Below are positions 1 to 7,966 of a DNA stretch of 41,216 nucleotides, in pieces. The stretch is from Clostridium sp. CAG:628. GTDB taxonomy: Bacteria; Bacillota_I; Bacilli_A; RF39; UBA660. Location: assembly GCA_000438415.1 (NCBI GenBank), contig FR902231.1:1-41216 (forward strand), in the 5' to 3' direction. The position numbers were made by a program, and so were the translations under genes. Below the pieces are notes generated by a model that was not told where the DNA came from, searched no databases, and saw nothing but the letters and a program-made list of their open reading frames with translations. Position 1 is the stretch's first letter. Each line of letters begins with the position of its first letter.

Positions 1-423
1 GAATTAACAGATGGTAGTAATGTAGTAAGTGGTAACTTAAGTAAATTAGGTTATAACTCTGATGGTAAGGGTTACATATTACTTGCTAAAAATAAGTATT
101 TAAGTAAGTCTGATACTACAGGTAATACATATAAATTAAAAATATGGTTAAGTTATGATAAAAGTGCTAACCAAAATGACTTATTAAATTCAAATATAAC
201 AACACATATATATGCAAGTGGTAATAATGGTAATACTTGTCCTGGTAGTGTAGATACAGTAATACCTACATTATATGAACAAATCTTAGCTGATAATTCT
301 GCAATAAAAACTAGAACAGACTTTAATACAACATTTACTGAAACAAATACAGGAACTTTAATTTTGCAGGAGACGCAAAAAACAACTGGGTTAAGTTTGG
401 AAAATATGCTGATGATGAAATAA
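1..423 (+). pseudogene. N-terminal-side fragment of a frameshifted surface protein (cut by window edge)
   Basis: The frame starting at base 1 is open from the window edge to a TAA at 421-423 and reads Asn/Thr/Ser-rich extracellular-type sequence. Near its end it matches the region of the 33752-36076 protein that precedes YYFAGNALDNWVKF. The homologous continuation FAGDAKNNWVKF lies in another frame from base 363, so this gene is broken at about 345-365. Restoring one T to the codon after TTA (358-360) would give G-T-L-Y-F-A-G and rejoin the frames. The cause could be a real mutation, slippage-type phase switching or an assembly error. No start is visible because the gene begins outside the window. 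Confidence 0.7.
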
Positions 424-809
424 GGGGCTATATTAATCAATATAGTACGAAATTTAAAAAATACACTACTCTAGAAGAATGCAATTCAGCATCTTCTTAT
501 AACACTAATTGTTCTTATGCTTGGAGAAAAGGTGACCCAATGTATTGGAGAATAATAAGAACTAACTATGATGGAAGTATAAGACTCTTGTATTCAGGAA
601 CTAGCCCAGATACAACAAGTGGATATATAGGAAAAAGTGCATTCAATAGTACATATAATGATCCAATGTATGTAGGATATAAATATGGAACTACAGGTTC
701 ACTAGAAAATAATAGACTAAATACAAATGATAGTATAATAAAAACATATGTAGATAATTGGTATAAAAACTATTTAACTGCTTATACAAAGTATTTAAGT
801 AATGATGCT

Positions 810-890
810 GTATATTGTAATGATAGAAACCTTGCAAGTGGACAAACCGTATATTGTAATGATAGAGAGTTAGCATCGGGGTCAACTTAT
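810..890 (+). repeat. In-frame tandem duplication of about 39 bp
   Basis: Two adjacent units both begin with TATATTGTAATGATAGA and encode VYCNDRNLASGQT and VYCNDRELASGST. The 33752 protein has one equivalent unit (IYCSDREIGKG), so the second unit is a local expansion. Confidence 0.8.
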
Positions 891-949
891 AGTACAGGTT
901 CAAGTTTTAACTATGCACCATATGGAAGACAAAATGCAAATAAGACACC

Positions 950-1452
950 AACGTATAACTGTGCAAACATTAAAGATGCATTTTCAGGAAGTAATAGTGA
1001 AGCAAAACTAACATACCCAATAGGATTAATGACATCAGATGAAATATCATATGCTGGAGGAGAATCTTATACAGATTTAACTGCACCATATGCATGGTAT
1101 TATCTAAATAGTGCCGGAGGAAGTATAACAGGAAGTAATGCGTGGTGGTCCCTTTCCCCTAACTTCTGGAGTGGCTCTTACTCGTTCTTTTGGTTCGTCT
1201 ATGGTTCTGTTAACCCTGGCAACTTGAACCACTCCCGCGTGGTCGTCTCGCTCGCTGTGCGCCCCTCAGTATCTCTTAAATCTTGTAATCTGATATCTGG
1301 AGGAGATGGAAGTGCGAATAATCCATACATAGTAAAAACTGATGGTAGTTCGTGCACACCAACGTATAACTGTACAAATAACAAAGATGCATTTTCAGGA
1401 AATAATAGTGAAGCAAAACTAACATACCCAATAGGATTAATGACAGCTGATG
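950..1452 (+). repeat. Direct repeat of lectin-like module core (about 950-1043 and 1358-1452)
   Basis: Two stretches of about 95 bp, both starting ACCAACGTATAACTGT and running through CATACCCAATAGGATTAATG, are nearly identical and encode PTYNC...YPIGLMT in the two modules. The sequence following each copy diverges strongly. This points to recent duplication of a whole module with independent divergence of the terminal segment. Confidence 0.85.
1143..1265 (+). other. Hypervariable-like segment 1 (candidate DGR variable repeat)
   Basis: By hand count, bases 1141-1260 are about 55% GC, while neighbouring stretches are about 30-40%. Adenine falls to 12 of 123 bases in the 41 codons from WW to VRP, against nearly half in adjacent sequence such as 1381-1440. 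About half the codons end in C, which is rare elsewhere in this window. Against segment 2 and the third family member, W1, P6, W9, S12, V19, G21-S22, P25-G26, L28, V33 and V39-R40-P41 are invariant, while the residues between vary freely. This is the pattern expected from adenine-directed mutagenesis of an AAC-rich template. No template repeat or reverse transcriptase is visible here. Confidence 0.55.
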
Positions 1453-1541
1453 AAGTAGTTTTTGCAGGTGGAGTATATGGGTCAAATGCAAAAACATGGT
1501 ATTATTATAACAGCGCAAATGGTAACTCTGCAGGATCAACT

Positions 1542-1664
1542 TGGAAATTGATGTCTCCTTACTTTTGGGAAGACAGCCTCGCTTGCATGTTCGGCGTGAT
1601 GGGTTCAACGTTCCCTGGCTTATTGAGCAACGGCAGGGTTGGCTTACCGAGCAACGTGCGTCCA
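1542..1664 (+). other. Hypervariable-like segment 2 (candidate DGR variable repeat)
   Basis: This segment has the same 41-codon spacing and invariant residues as segment 1. By hand count it is about 54% GC with 23 adenines in 123 bases, and many codons are NNC (TAC, GAC, AGC, CTC, TGC, TTC, GGC, AAC). The amino acids at variable positions differ almost completely from segment 1, although the upstream module core is nearly identical. Confidence 0.55.
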
Positions 1665-1816
1665 GCCCTATCACTAAAAGCTTGTATCAAATATAGTACA
1701 GGAAATGGGACACCTGAGACACCTTACGAAATAGTGGAAACTGATACAGGTTGTTAGGATCCCGTTAACTTAACTGTGTCTAAGATACAATTTTGGAAAG
1801 TACACAGGTTACTAAG

Positions 1817-1845
1817 GTTAAGACAACTTTGTCTTAATCTTTTTT
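1817..1845. terminator. Bidirectional hairpin terminator
   Basis: TTAAGACA and TGTCTTAA form an 8-bp stem with loop ACTT, followed by T-rich sequence on the plus strand. It overlaps the last codons of the minus-strand flippase gene and lies 60 bp past the surface-protein stop. Confidence 0.7.
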
Positions 1846-3122
1846 ATATGTAAATAAGTACTAATAATTAAAGTAATTATAATAGATAATATTAAAGAAT
1901 ATAAACCAATTTTAAATAAAGATAAAATAACTAATAAAACTAATTTTAATATACTTGTAATAAGTGTAATATTCATTTCTTCTCTAGACATATCAAGTGC
2001 TTGAAGAGCATTAGCAAGTGGAGTATTTATAAAATAAAGTAAGAAGAATGGGGCAAGTACTTTAATATAATTAACCCCTAAATTAGTTTTATAAATAATA
2101 TTAAGTAAATACTCAGGTATAACAAATATAATTCCAGTAGAAAAAGCACCTATTGCCAAAGATAATCCAGTAATTTGTAATATTCTACTTTTACATTTAC
2201 ATATATTATTTTCTGAATAATTTTTAGAAAGTTCTGGTATCAAAGACGTAGAAATACTCATAGTAAAAAATTGTGGTATTAATAAAAGCGCTAATGAGTA
2301 TCCATTAATAATTCCGTATTCCCTAATAATAAAGTCACTAGGATACCCAACAAGACTAAGAACGTTTATTAAAACAATAGGTTCTAAAAAATGTGCAATA
2401 CTACCAACTATCTTACTACTAGTTGAAGGAATACATATATTCATAACATCTTTAACATACTCTTTATCTGGTCTAATATCTTCTTTTTTAATACTTATTC
2501 CTTTAGGTAGTCCGAGGATCATAACAATAATACTTGAAGTTTCACTAACTATATTAACTAAAATAATAACTGAAATAGTAAGTATTAAAGATTTTTCTAT
2601 TAAAATAGGTATTAAAAACACAAGAATTGTAATTCTAACTATTTGTTCAACTATATTAGAAAGAATATAAACTCCCATTCTTTGCTTTCCCCAATAATAC
2701 CCCTTAATTATACTAGAAAGACCAATAAAAGGAAGAGTAAATCCAATAGATAAAAGTGGAACATATAGTTTAGGTTCTTTCAAAAATACATTTGCAAGTG
2801 GTTTAGAAATAATTAGTATTACCAAAATAGTAAATAAATTCAACAATAAACTAATTGGTATACTATTAAAAATTGCTTTTTTAGAACTTTTTCCCCTTAC
2901 ATTAATCACTTTACTAATCGCAACCGGATAACTAAAAGTTGCAATAGTAATAAAAAGTCCAAAAGTTGGTGTAATTAAAGAATATAGACTAACTCCATAA
3001 GTACCAATTTGTCTAGTAATAATAATTCTTAAAACAAAACCAAGTAACTTAGAAAAAAATCCACCAGTTAAAAGAATAAGAGTACCTATAAAAAACTTGT
3101 TCTTTAATAATTTCTTTATCAT
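1818..3122 (-). CDS. SpoVB/MurJ-like polysaccharide (lipid II) flippase
   Basis: A 434-residue, almost entirely hydrophobic protein with about 12 predicted membrane segments. Its N-terminus (GGFFSKLLGFVLRIIITRQIG, residues about 20-40) and the following SLITPTFGLFITIA are characteristic of the MATE/MVF-superfamily flippases of Bacillota, the SpoVB/YtgP group. These export undecaprenyl-linked cell-wall precursors or related polysaccharide units. It is shorter than the usual 510-540 residues, with a compact C-terminus. It diverges from hisS across 120 bp and shares a terminator with the surface-protein gene. In Bacillus spoVB sits near comN-secDF, which also occur in this window. Family assignment is firm; the exact substrate is not. 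Confidence 0.85.
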   Translation of the reverse strand: MIKKLLKNKFFIGTLILLTGGFFSKLLGFVLRIIITRQIGTYGVSLYSLITPTFGLFITIATFSYPVAISKVINVRGKSSKKAIFNSIPISLLLNLFTILVILIISKPLANVFLKEPKLYVPLLSIGFTLPFIGLSSIIKGYYWGKQRMGVYILSNIVEQIVRITILVFLIPILIEKSLILTISVIILVNIVSETSSIIVMILGLPKGISIKKEDIRPDKEYVKDVMNICIPSTSSKIVGSIAHFLEPIVLINVLSLVGYPSDFIIREYGIINGYSLALLLIPQFFTMSISTSLIPELSKNYSENNICKCKSRILQITGLSLAIGAFSTGIIFVIPEYLLNIIYKTNLGVNYIKVLAPFFLLYFINTPLANALQALDMSREEMNITLITSILKLVLLVILSLFKIGLYSLILSIIITLIISTYLHIKKIKTKLS

Positions 3123-3195
3123 GTTTAAATATATTCAAAATAACTAATAAAATGATAATTTAAAACATGATTTAACAAAATATAGACAAAAAAAC

Positions 3196-3224
3196 TTGTT
3201 TGTAGTAAAATAAATATATATTAA
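3196..3224 (+). promoter_or_regulatory. Possible hisS promoter
   Basis: TTGTTT and TATTAA are 17 bp apart, ending about 20 bp before the hisS ribosome binding site. The -10 is imperfect. No T-box motif is present in this intergenic region. Confidence 0.4.
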
Positions 3225-3244
3225 ATATTTAAGGAGGAAAAATT

Positions 3245-4552
3245 ATGGAAAAAGTAGAACCAAAAACATTACCAGGTTTTATGGAATTAATGCCACAAGA
3301 CCAAATATTATTTGAAAAAATGAAAAAAACTATTGAAGAAGTGTATGCTAGTTATGGTTTTTATCCACTTGATACACCTATTATAGAATTATCTAGTGTT
3401 CTTTTAGCTAAAGCAGGAGGAGAAACTGAAAAACAAATTTATAGATTTAATAAGGGAGATAATGATTTATCTTTAAGGTTTGATCTTACTGTACCACTTG
3501 CTAAATATGTTGCAAGCAGGAGTAATGAATTAATATTTCCATTTAAAAGATATCAAATTGGTAAAGTATACCGTGGAGAAAGACCTCAAAAAGGAAGATT
3601 CAGAGAATTTTATCAATGTGATATTGATGTAATTGGTAATGAAACTCTTTCAATACTATATGATGCAGAAATTCCTAGTATCATATATGATTTATTTAAA
3701 AAATTAAATATTGGAGACTTTACAATAAGAATAAACAATAGAAAAGTACTTACTGGTTTCTTTAATTCATTAGAACTTAGTGATATAGTAACAGATATAT
3801 TAAGAATAATAGATAAAATAGAAAAAATAGGTGAAGATGCTACAAGAAGTGAATTATCTTATTTAGGAATAGATGATGAAAAAGTAAGTAAGATAATGAA
3901 TTTCATTAGAATTAGTGGTAACCCATTTGAAAAAATTAATAAATTAAAAGAGTTATCTATAACTGACCCAGTATTTAATGAAGGAGTAAGTGAGTTAGAA
4001 ACTGTTATAACTAACATTAAAGATAGAGAAATAGAAGAGTGTTATTATGATGTTGACTTAACAATTGCAAGAGGACTTGACTATTATACTGGAACAGTTT
4101 ATGAAACAATATTAAAAGATTATCCTAGTATTGGTAGTGTTTGTTCTGGAGGAAGATATGATAACCTAGCAACTTATTACACAGATAAAAAATTACCTGG
4201 AGTAGGTATATCTATTGGTTTAACTAGATTATTCTATCAATTAAAAGAAGCAAATGTTATCAAAACAGAAGAAAGTAGTGTAGCAGACATAACTATTTTA
4301 CCAATGACTACTAACTATGCATATATTTATAAATATGTAAATACACTTAAAAAGAATAATATAACAGTTGACATGGCATTTTTAAGTAAATTTAAACAAT
4401 TAATAAAATATGCTGATAGACAAAAATCTCCATTCGCCCTTATAATTGGTGATGACGAGGTAGAAAAAGGTATTGCACTTCTTAAAAACATGGTAACTGG
4501 TGAACAAAAAGAAGTAACACTTGATAATATTGTTAGTGAATATAATAAGTAA
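3245..4552 (+). CDS. hisS: Histidyl-tRNA synthetase
   Basis: Class II aminoacyl-tRNA synthetase that charges tRNA-His. In 435 residues it shows motif 1 near the N-terminus, motif 2 (VYRGERPQKGRFREFYQCD, about residues 110-128), the HisA signature (ARGLDYYTGTVYE, about 275-287), motif 3 (GVGISIGLTRLF) and a C-terminal anticodon-binding domain from about residue 345. Residues RINNRKVL after motif 2 resemble the archaeal/eukaryote-like group of HisRS rather than the NSLG type usual in Bacilli. The start is fixed by AAGGAGG 7 bp upstream. It is monocistronic with its own terminator at 4559-4584. Confidence 0.97.
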   Translation: MEKVEPKTLPGFMELMPQDQILFEKMKKTIEEVYASYGFYPLDTPIIELSSVLLAKAGGETEKQIYRFNKGDNDLSLRFDLTVPLAKYVASRSNELIFPFKRYQIGKVYRGERPQKGRFREFYQCDIDVIGNETLSILYDAEIPSIIYDLFKKLNIGDFTIRINNRKVLTGFFNSLELSDIVTDILRIIDKIEKIGEDATRSELSYLGIDDEKVSKIMNFIRISGNPFEKINKLKELSITDPVFNEGVSELETVITNIKDREIEECYYDVDLTIARGLDYYTGTVYETILKDYPSIGSVCSGGRYDNLATYYTDKKLPGVGISIGLTRLFYQLKEANVIKTEESSVADITILPMTTNYAYIYKYVNTLKKNNITVDMAFLSKFKQLIKYADRQKSPFALIIGDDEVEKGIALLKNMVTGEQKEVTLDNIVSEYNK

Positions 4553-4558
4553 TAGAAA

Positions 4559-4584
4559 AAATGTAGATGTGTTCTACATTTTTA
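4559..4584 (+). terminator. hisS terminator
   Basis: AAATGTAGA pairs perfectly with TCTACATTT (loop of 5), followed by TT, five bases after the hisS stop. Confidence 0.85.
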
Positions 4585-4706
4585 TTATACATAAAAAAAT
4601 AAAGGCTATAAATAGTCTTTACCTCCAATGTTGTCAAGTTGAAATATATAAAAAAAGTATCAAATAAAATACTTGTTAATTAAATATTATTTCATTTAAT
4701 TTTATG

Positions 4707-4729
4707 AGAACAAATTGTGTTCTTTTTTT
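4707..4729 (+). terminator. Second intrinsic terminator upstream of the HisRS-like gene
   Basis: AGAACA/TGTTCT form a short stem followed by a run of seven T. It lies just upstream of the 4731 promoter and about 120 bp past the first terminator. The region between (4585-4706) holds several short AT-rich inverted repeats but no ORF I can support. Confidence 0.6.
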
Positions 4730-4730
4730 C

Positions 4731-4759
4731 TTGATTTATTACTTCTTAATATGTATAAT
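4731..4759 (+). promoter_or_regulatory. Promoter of the 4786-8447 gene cluster
   Basis: TTGATT, a 17-bp spacer and a perfect TATAAT lie 27 bp before the start codon at 4786. Confidence 0.75.
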
Positions 4760-4785
4760 AATAACTATTAAAGGAAGTGATACAT

Positions 4786-5598
4786 ATGACTAATAGTATT
4801 TCTAATATAGAAAGTACTATTCTAACAGATTCTAAAATTTATGAATACATAACAAATTACACTTCTTCTTTTATGTCTTTATATAATTGTGATTTTATTA
4901 AGTTATTTAATAAAGAAGAAGATATATCAAACATTCAAAAATTTAATTCCAATAATGTTAAAAAGTTCTACTTTATTAAAGATACTTTATTAAATATTGA
5001 ATATTTTACTACAATAGATACACCAGTAATTAATGAGTTAATAAGCATGTCTTATAGATTTCTAACAGGCTTGGGATTAACTGACTTATCAGTAAACTTA
5101 AATAGTATGTTAAACTTAGATGTAATAAAAAGCACTTTAGAATATTTAGATATTCCATATAAAATAAGCACTTTAAAAAATAATGAAAACTATTTTGAAA
5201 TAGCATATAAAGAGAATCTACTAACTTATGGCATCAAATCAACTGGTGAAAATTATATAGAGTTTTCTTCTCTTATAAACTTAAACACTTTAATAGATGT
5301 TATGAAAGAACAAGAGTGTTTTGTACCGATGAATGAACTTGATGTATTCGTTATACAAAATGATGACTATGTATTTACTAGTCAAATAATAGATGAATTA
5401 AGACTATCTGAGTTCTCAGTAGAAACTAATTACTTAAGTACTTTAGAAGAAACAGAAGAGTTAATTAATAATTTAAATCCAAAATTTATTCTTACAATAG
5501 AAAATAATGATTATCTAATTATAGAAGACTTTATTACTAAAGAAAAAACAAAAGTAAAAACAAGTGATTTAATAGATTACTTAAATACAAATATTTAA
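4786..5598 (+). CDS. Degenerate histidyl-tRNA synthetase-like paralog, function unknown
   Basis: 270 residues. The ATG at 4786 is chosen over the GTG at 4777 because AAGGAAG (4771-4777) sits 8 bp before it. The middle (LTDLSVNLNSMLNL followed by LEYLDIPYKIS and NYFEIAY) parallels bacterial HisRS text of the type LKINSLG...LDYLGIPYEID...LDYYTRTVFE. The last 85 residues parallel the HisRS anticodon-binding domain (FVIQNDD...IIDELR...NPKFILTIENNDYLI...KVKTSDLIDYL). Class II motifs 2 and 3 and the HisA Arg-Gly-Leu-Asp residues are missing, so it cannot be a normal synthetase. It lies just downstream of hisS and leads an operon with a ClpX-like ATPase. A HisZ-like regulatory role or a relic are alternatives. 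The relationship is inferred by eye. Confidence 0.6.
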   Translation: MTNSISNIESTILTDSKIYEYITNYTSSFMSLYNCDFIKLFNKEEDISNIQKFNSNNVKKFYFIKDTLLNIEYFTTIDTPVINELISMSYRFLTGLGLTDLSVNLNSMLNLDVIKSTLEYLDIPYKISTLKNNENYFEIAYKENLLTYGIKSTGENYIEFSSLINLNTLIDVMKEQECFVPMNELDVFVIQNDDYVFTSQIIDELRLSEFSVETNYLSTLEETEELINNLNPKFILTIENNDYLIIEDFITKEKTKVKTSDLIDYLNTNI

Positions 5599-5618
5599 TA
5601 GTTATATGTGGGGGAATT

Positions 5619-7187
5619 ATGAAAGAAAAGAAAGAATTACAAGTAGCAGTATTATTTGGATGCTACATGAGGGAAGAATTAGACTTTCCATACTATTTGG
5701 CTGAAGAAATAGTACTAGGTTTTTATAACAAAGAAAGAAGTTCTTTTATAGAATTATTTACTGGTAAAGAATATGTTAACACTTCAAAATGTGCAGAATA
5801 TGGTCTAACTACTGGTTTTAACCTAGTGAGTGACTTTAAAAACTTTAATGAAGAAAGAACCAAGAAGGACAAAGATGGTAATGAAGTAAAAACTTTCACT
5901 AAAAAGTTAGATGTTTCTAAATGTACAGAATACTATGACTTCTTAGAAAAACTAGTATTCTTATATAGTGAAGATAAAACATTCATAGGAGTAGAAAAAG
6001 AAGAATTTGAAAAAGAATTTGATGTACATATGAATGTTGTATTTGTAAAAGATGAAAATGCTATCATTGATAGAATACTAAATGGTACAGTTGAACCAGA
6101 AGAATTAGATGATTTAATAGATTCGTATAATGAAGAAAATTCTGCTAGTCGTATAGAAGATATTGAAAAGAAGATGGTTGAAAGTCTAAACAAACCAATA
6201 AATGAAGTAATATCTAAAATTAAAGAAAGTATAATTAATCAAGATGAGGCAATAAAGAAAATAGTAATTGCTATATATAAATATGTATTATTTGGTAATG
6301 ATATGAAAAGTAATATCTTAATATATGGACCAAGTGGATGTGGTAAAACTGCTCTTATTAATGAAATTAGTAAGTTAATAGATGTACCAGTAAACGTTGA
6401 AAATATGACTAGTTATACAGCAAGTGGCTTCCAAGGTGCCAGTGTAGAAGATATATTACTTCACATATATAGAAATGCTGATGAGGATTTAGCACGTGCT
6501 GAAAGAAGTATACTTTTCCTAGATGAAATAGATAAAAAAGCAAGTAAAGATGCACAAAGTGATATTGCAAATGGAGATGTATTAAAAGCCCTTCTAAAAA
6601 TAATTGAAGGTGGAGAGTTTGAAATACAAACTAATCCAATGTTTGGTGACACAATAAAATTTGATACTAGTAAACTTCTTGTAATCGCAGGTGGAGCATT
6701 CACCGACTTATATAATCAAAAAGCAAGTGAAAAGAAAAACTCAGTAGGTTTTGGAAACAACGTTACAAGTATAAGTAATGAAGTTAAATATGGTACAGAA
6801 CTTACTATAAAAGATTTTGAAAAGTTTGGTATGCCACTAGAATTTATGGGAAGATTTAAGACTATTATTAGAATGAATACCCTTTCATTAGAAAACTTAG
6901 TTGATATAATTAAAAATAGTAACTTGAGTGAAATGAAAAAGTATTTAAGTAAACTAGAAAACATAGGAATCAAGGTTAGTATTCCTGATAGTGTTTACGA
7001 AAGAATTGCTAAACTTGCTCATTCTTATGGAACGGGTGCAAGAGGCTTAAATATAGTTGTAGATAATGTATTTGAAAATGTTTTATATGAAATATTTAAT
7101 GGAATAAAAGATGTAGAAGAAGTCTCTTTAGGAGAAAATATTGTACAAAATAAAGAAGACTTCACTTTAAAAAAGAGGTTAATGTGA
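5619..7187 (+). CDS. ClpX-like AAA+ ATPase with atypical N-terminal domain
   Basis: 522 residues. The C-terminal half is a ClpX/HslU-type AAA+ module: Walker A GPSGCGKT (about 237-244), pore-loop region TSYTASGFQGASVEDI, Walker B ILFLDEIDK (about 298-306), LLKIIEGGEFEI, FMGRFKTIIRMN and sensor 2 TGARGL. A VGF tripeptide (KNSVGFGN) lies where ClpX has its ClpP-docking IGF loop. The N-terminal 200 residues lack the ClpX zinc finger; they are acidic/lysine-rich and unrecognised. The role would be ATP-driven unfolding or remodelling, perhaps with ClpP, but substrate choice should differ from canonical ClpX. A GGGGGA ribosome site precedes the ATG. The last bases overlap the next gene (GTGA). Confidence 0.8.
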   Translation: MKEKKELQVAVLFGCYMREELDFPYYLAEEIVLGFYNKERSSFIELFTGKEYVNTSKCAEYGLTTGFNLVSDFKNFNEERTKKDKDGNEVKTFTKKLDVSKCTEYYDFLEKLVFLYSEDKTFIGVEKEEFEKEFDVHMNVVFVKDENAIIDRILNGTVEPEELDDLIDSYNEENSASRIEDIEKKMVESLNKPINEVISKIKESIINQDEAIKKIVIAIYKYVLFGNDMKSNILIYGPSGCGKTALINEISKLIDVPVNVENMTSYTASGFQGASVEDILLHIYRNADEDLARAERSILFLDEIDKKASKDAQSDIANGDVLKALLKIIEGGEFEIQTNPMFGDTIKFDTSKLLVIAGGAFTDLYNQKASEKKNSVGFGNNVTSISNEVKYGTELTIKDFEKFGMPLEFMGRFKTIIRMNTLSLENLVDIIKNSNLSEMKKYLSKLENIGIKVSIPDSVYERIAKLAHSYGTGARGLNIVVDNVFENVLYEIFNGIKDVEEVSLGENIVQNKEDFTLKKRLM

Positions 7188-7966
7188 GTTTAATAGATAT
7201 AGAAAGAAGTTTAATAAAAAGATTTAGAAAAGAGATTTATAGTCCGTTTGTACATGCAGTACAAGAGTTTAACTTAATAGAAGAAAACGATAAAATCGCA
7301 GTATGTATAAGTGGAGGAAAAGATTCATTTTTGCTTGCAAAATGTATGGAAGAATTATGTCGTCATGGCAATAAAAGATTTAGTTTAGAGTTCATTTTAA
7401 TGAATCCAGGTTATAGTAAAGAAAACCTTGATTTAATACATAAAAATGCAGAAACCTTAGGAATAAATTTGAAAGAATTTGACTATAACATATTTGAACT
7501 AATTAATGGACAAAAAAATCCATGCTACTTATGTGCAAGAAAAAGAAGAGGTGCACTATATAACAAAGCACAAAGTCTTGGCTGTAACAAAATTGCTTTA
7601 GGACACCACTTTGATGATGTAGTAGAAACTATTTTAATGAGTTTAATATATAATGGCGAATTTAAAACAATGATGCCTAAAATAAAAAGTACAAATTTTG
7701 AAAATATGTATCTAATTAGACCACTTTATTTTGTAAGGGAAAAGGATATTATTAGTTTCTGTAAATACAATAATTTAAAATTCATTGATTGTGCATGTAG
7801 TGTAACTAAAAAGAAAATTGGTGCAAGAAAAGAAATGAAAGAATTAGTTTCAATTTTAAATAACTACTATAGGGGTGCTGACTTAAATATAATGAATGCT
7901 ACTTATAATGTAAACTTAAATACAATTATAAGTTACATAAATAGAAAGGAAGAGGAAAATGTTTAA
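7184..7966 (+). CDS. TtcA/TilS-type PP-loop tRNA thiolase
   Basis: 260 residues. The ATP-pyrophosphatase loop SGGKDS (about residues 44-49), PCYLCARKRRGALY with its CxxC (about 112-115) and GHHFDDVVETILMSL (about 140-154) are the order seen in TtcA, which makes 2-thiocytidine at tRNA position 32 through a Cys-ligated Fe-S cluster. The second cysteine motif is CAC rather than the usual CxxC. It starts at GTG 7184 overlapping the ATPase stop, with AAGAGG upstream, so it is translationally coupled. It could modify a different tRNA position from TtcA; the enzyme class is secure. Confidence 0.8.
   Translation: MSLIDIERSLIKRFRKEIYSPFVHAVQEFNLIEENDKIAVCISGGKDSFLLAKCMEELCRHGNKRFSLEFILMNPGYSKENLDLIHKNAETLGINLKEFDYNIFELINGQKNPCYLCARKRRGALYNKAQSLGCNKIALGHHFDDVVETILMSLIYNGEFKTMMPKIKSTNFENMYLIRPLYFVREKDIISFCKYNNLKFIDCACSVTKKKIGARKEMKELVSILNNYYRGADLNIMNATYNVNLNTIISYINRKEEENV

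Larger units (their letters stand above)
540..1757 (+). pseudogene. C-terminal part of frameshifted surface protein with two lectin-like modules
   Basis: The frame is open from 342; base 540 is only its first ATG and has no ribosome binding site, so it is best read as the continuation of the 1-423 fragment. It has two modules of the same family as the 33752 protein: MYWRIIRT, then PTYNC, then YPIGLMTSDE, a Trp-rich segment and RPSVSLKSC; the second module repeats PTYNC, YPIGLMTADE and RPALSLKAC. The order resembles the formylglycine-enzyme/C-type-lectin-like folds found in variable surface proteins, but no database check was possible. Each module ends in a GC-rich, adenine-poor block (1143-1265, 1542-1664) unlike the rest of the gene. 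A tandem 13-residue duplication (VYCNDRNLASGQT / VYCNDRELASGST) lies at about 810-890. Function is unknown; cell-surface binding or adhesion is inferred. Confidence 0.7.

Noticed and set aside
1141..1270. GC-rich island as a horizontally acquired insertion
   Set aside because: It lies in frame within a repeated module, keeps fixed landmark residues, and recurs at the equivalent place of the second module, so a position-specific diversification process fits better than random insertion.
3123..3244. T-box before hisS
   Set aside because: No GGTGGTACCGC bulge, stem I motif or terminator in this short region; only the pheS leader has them.
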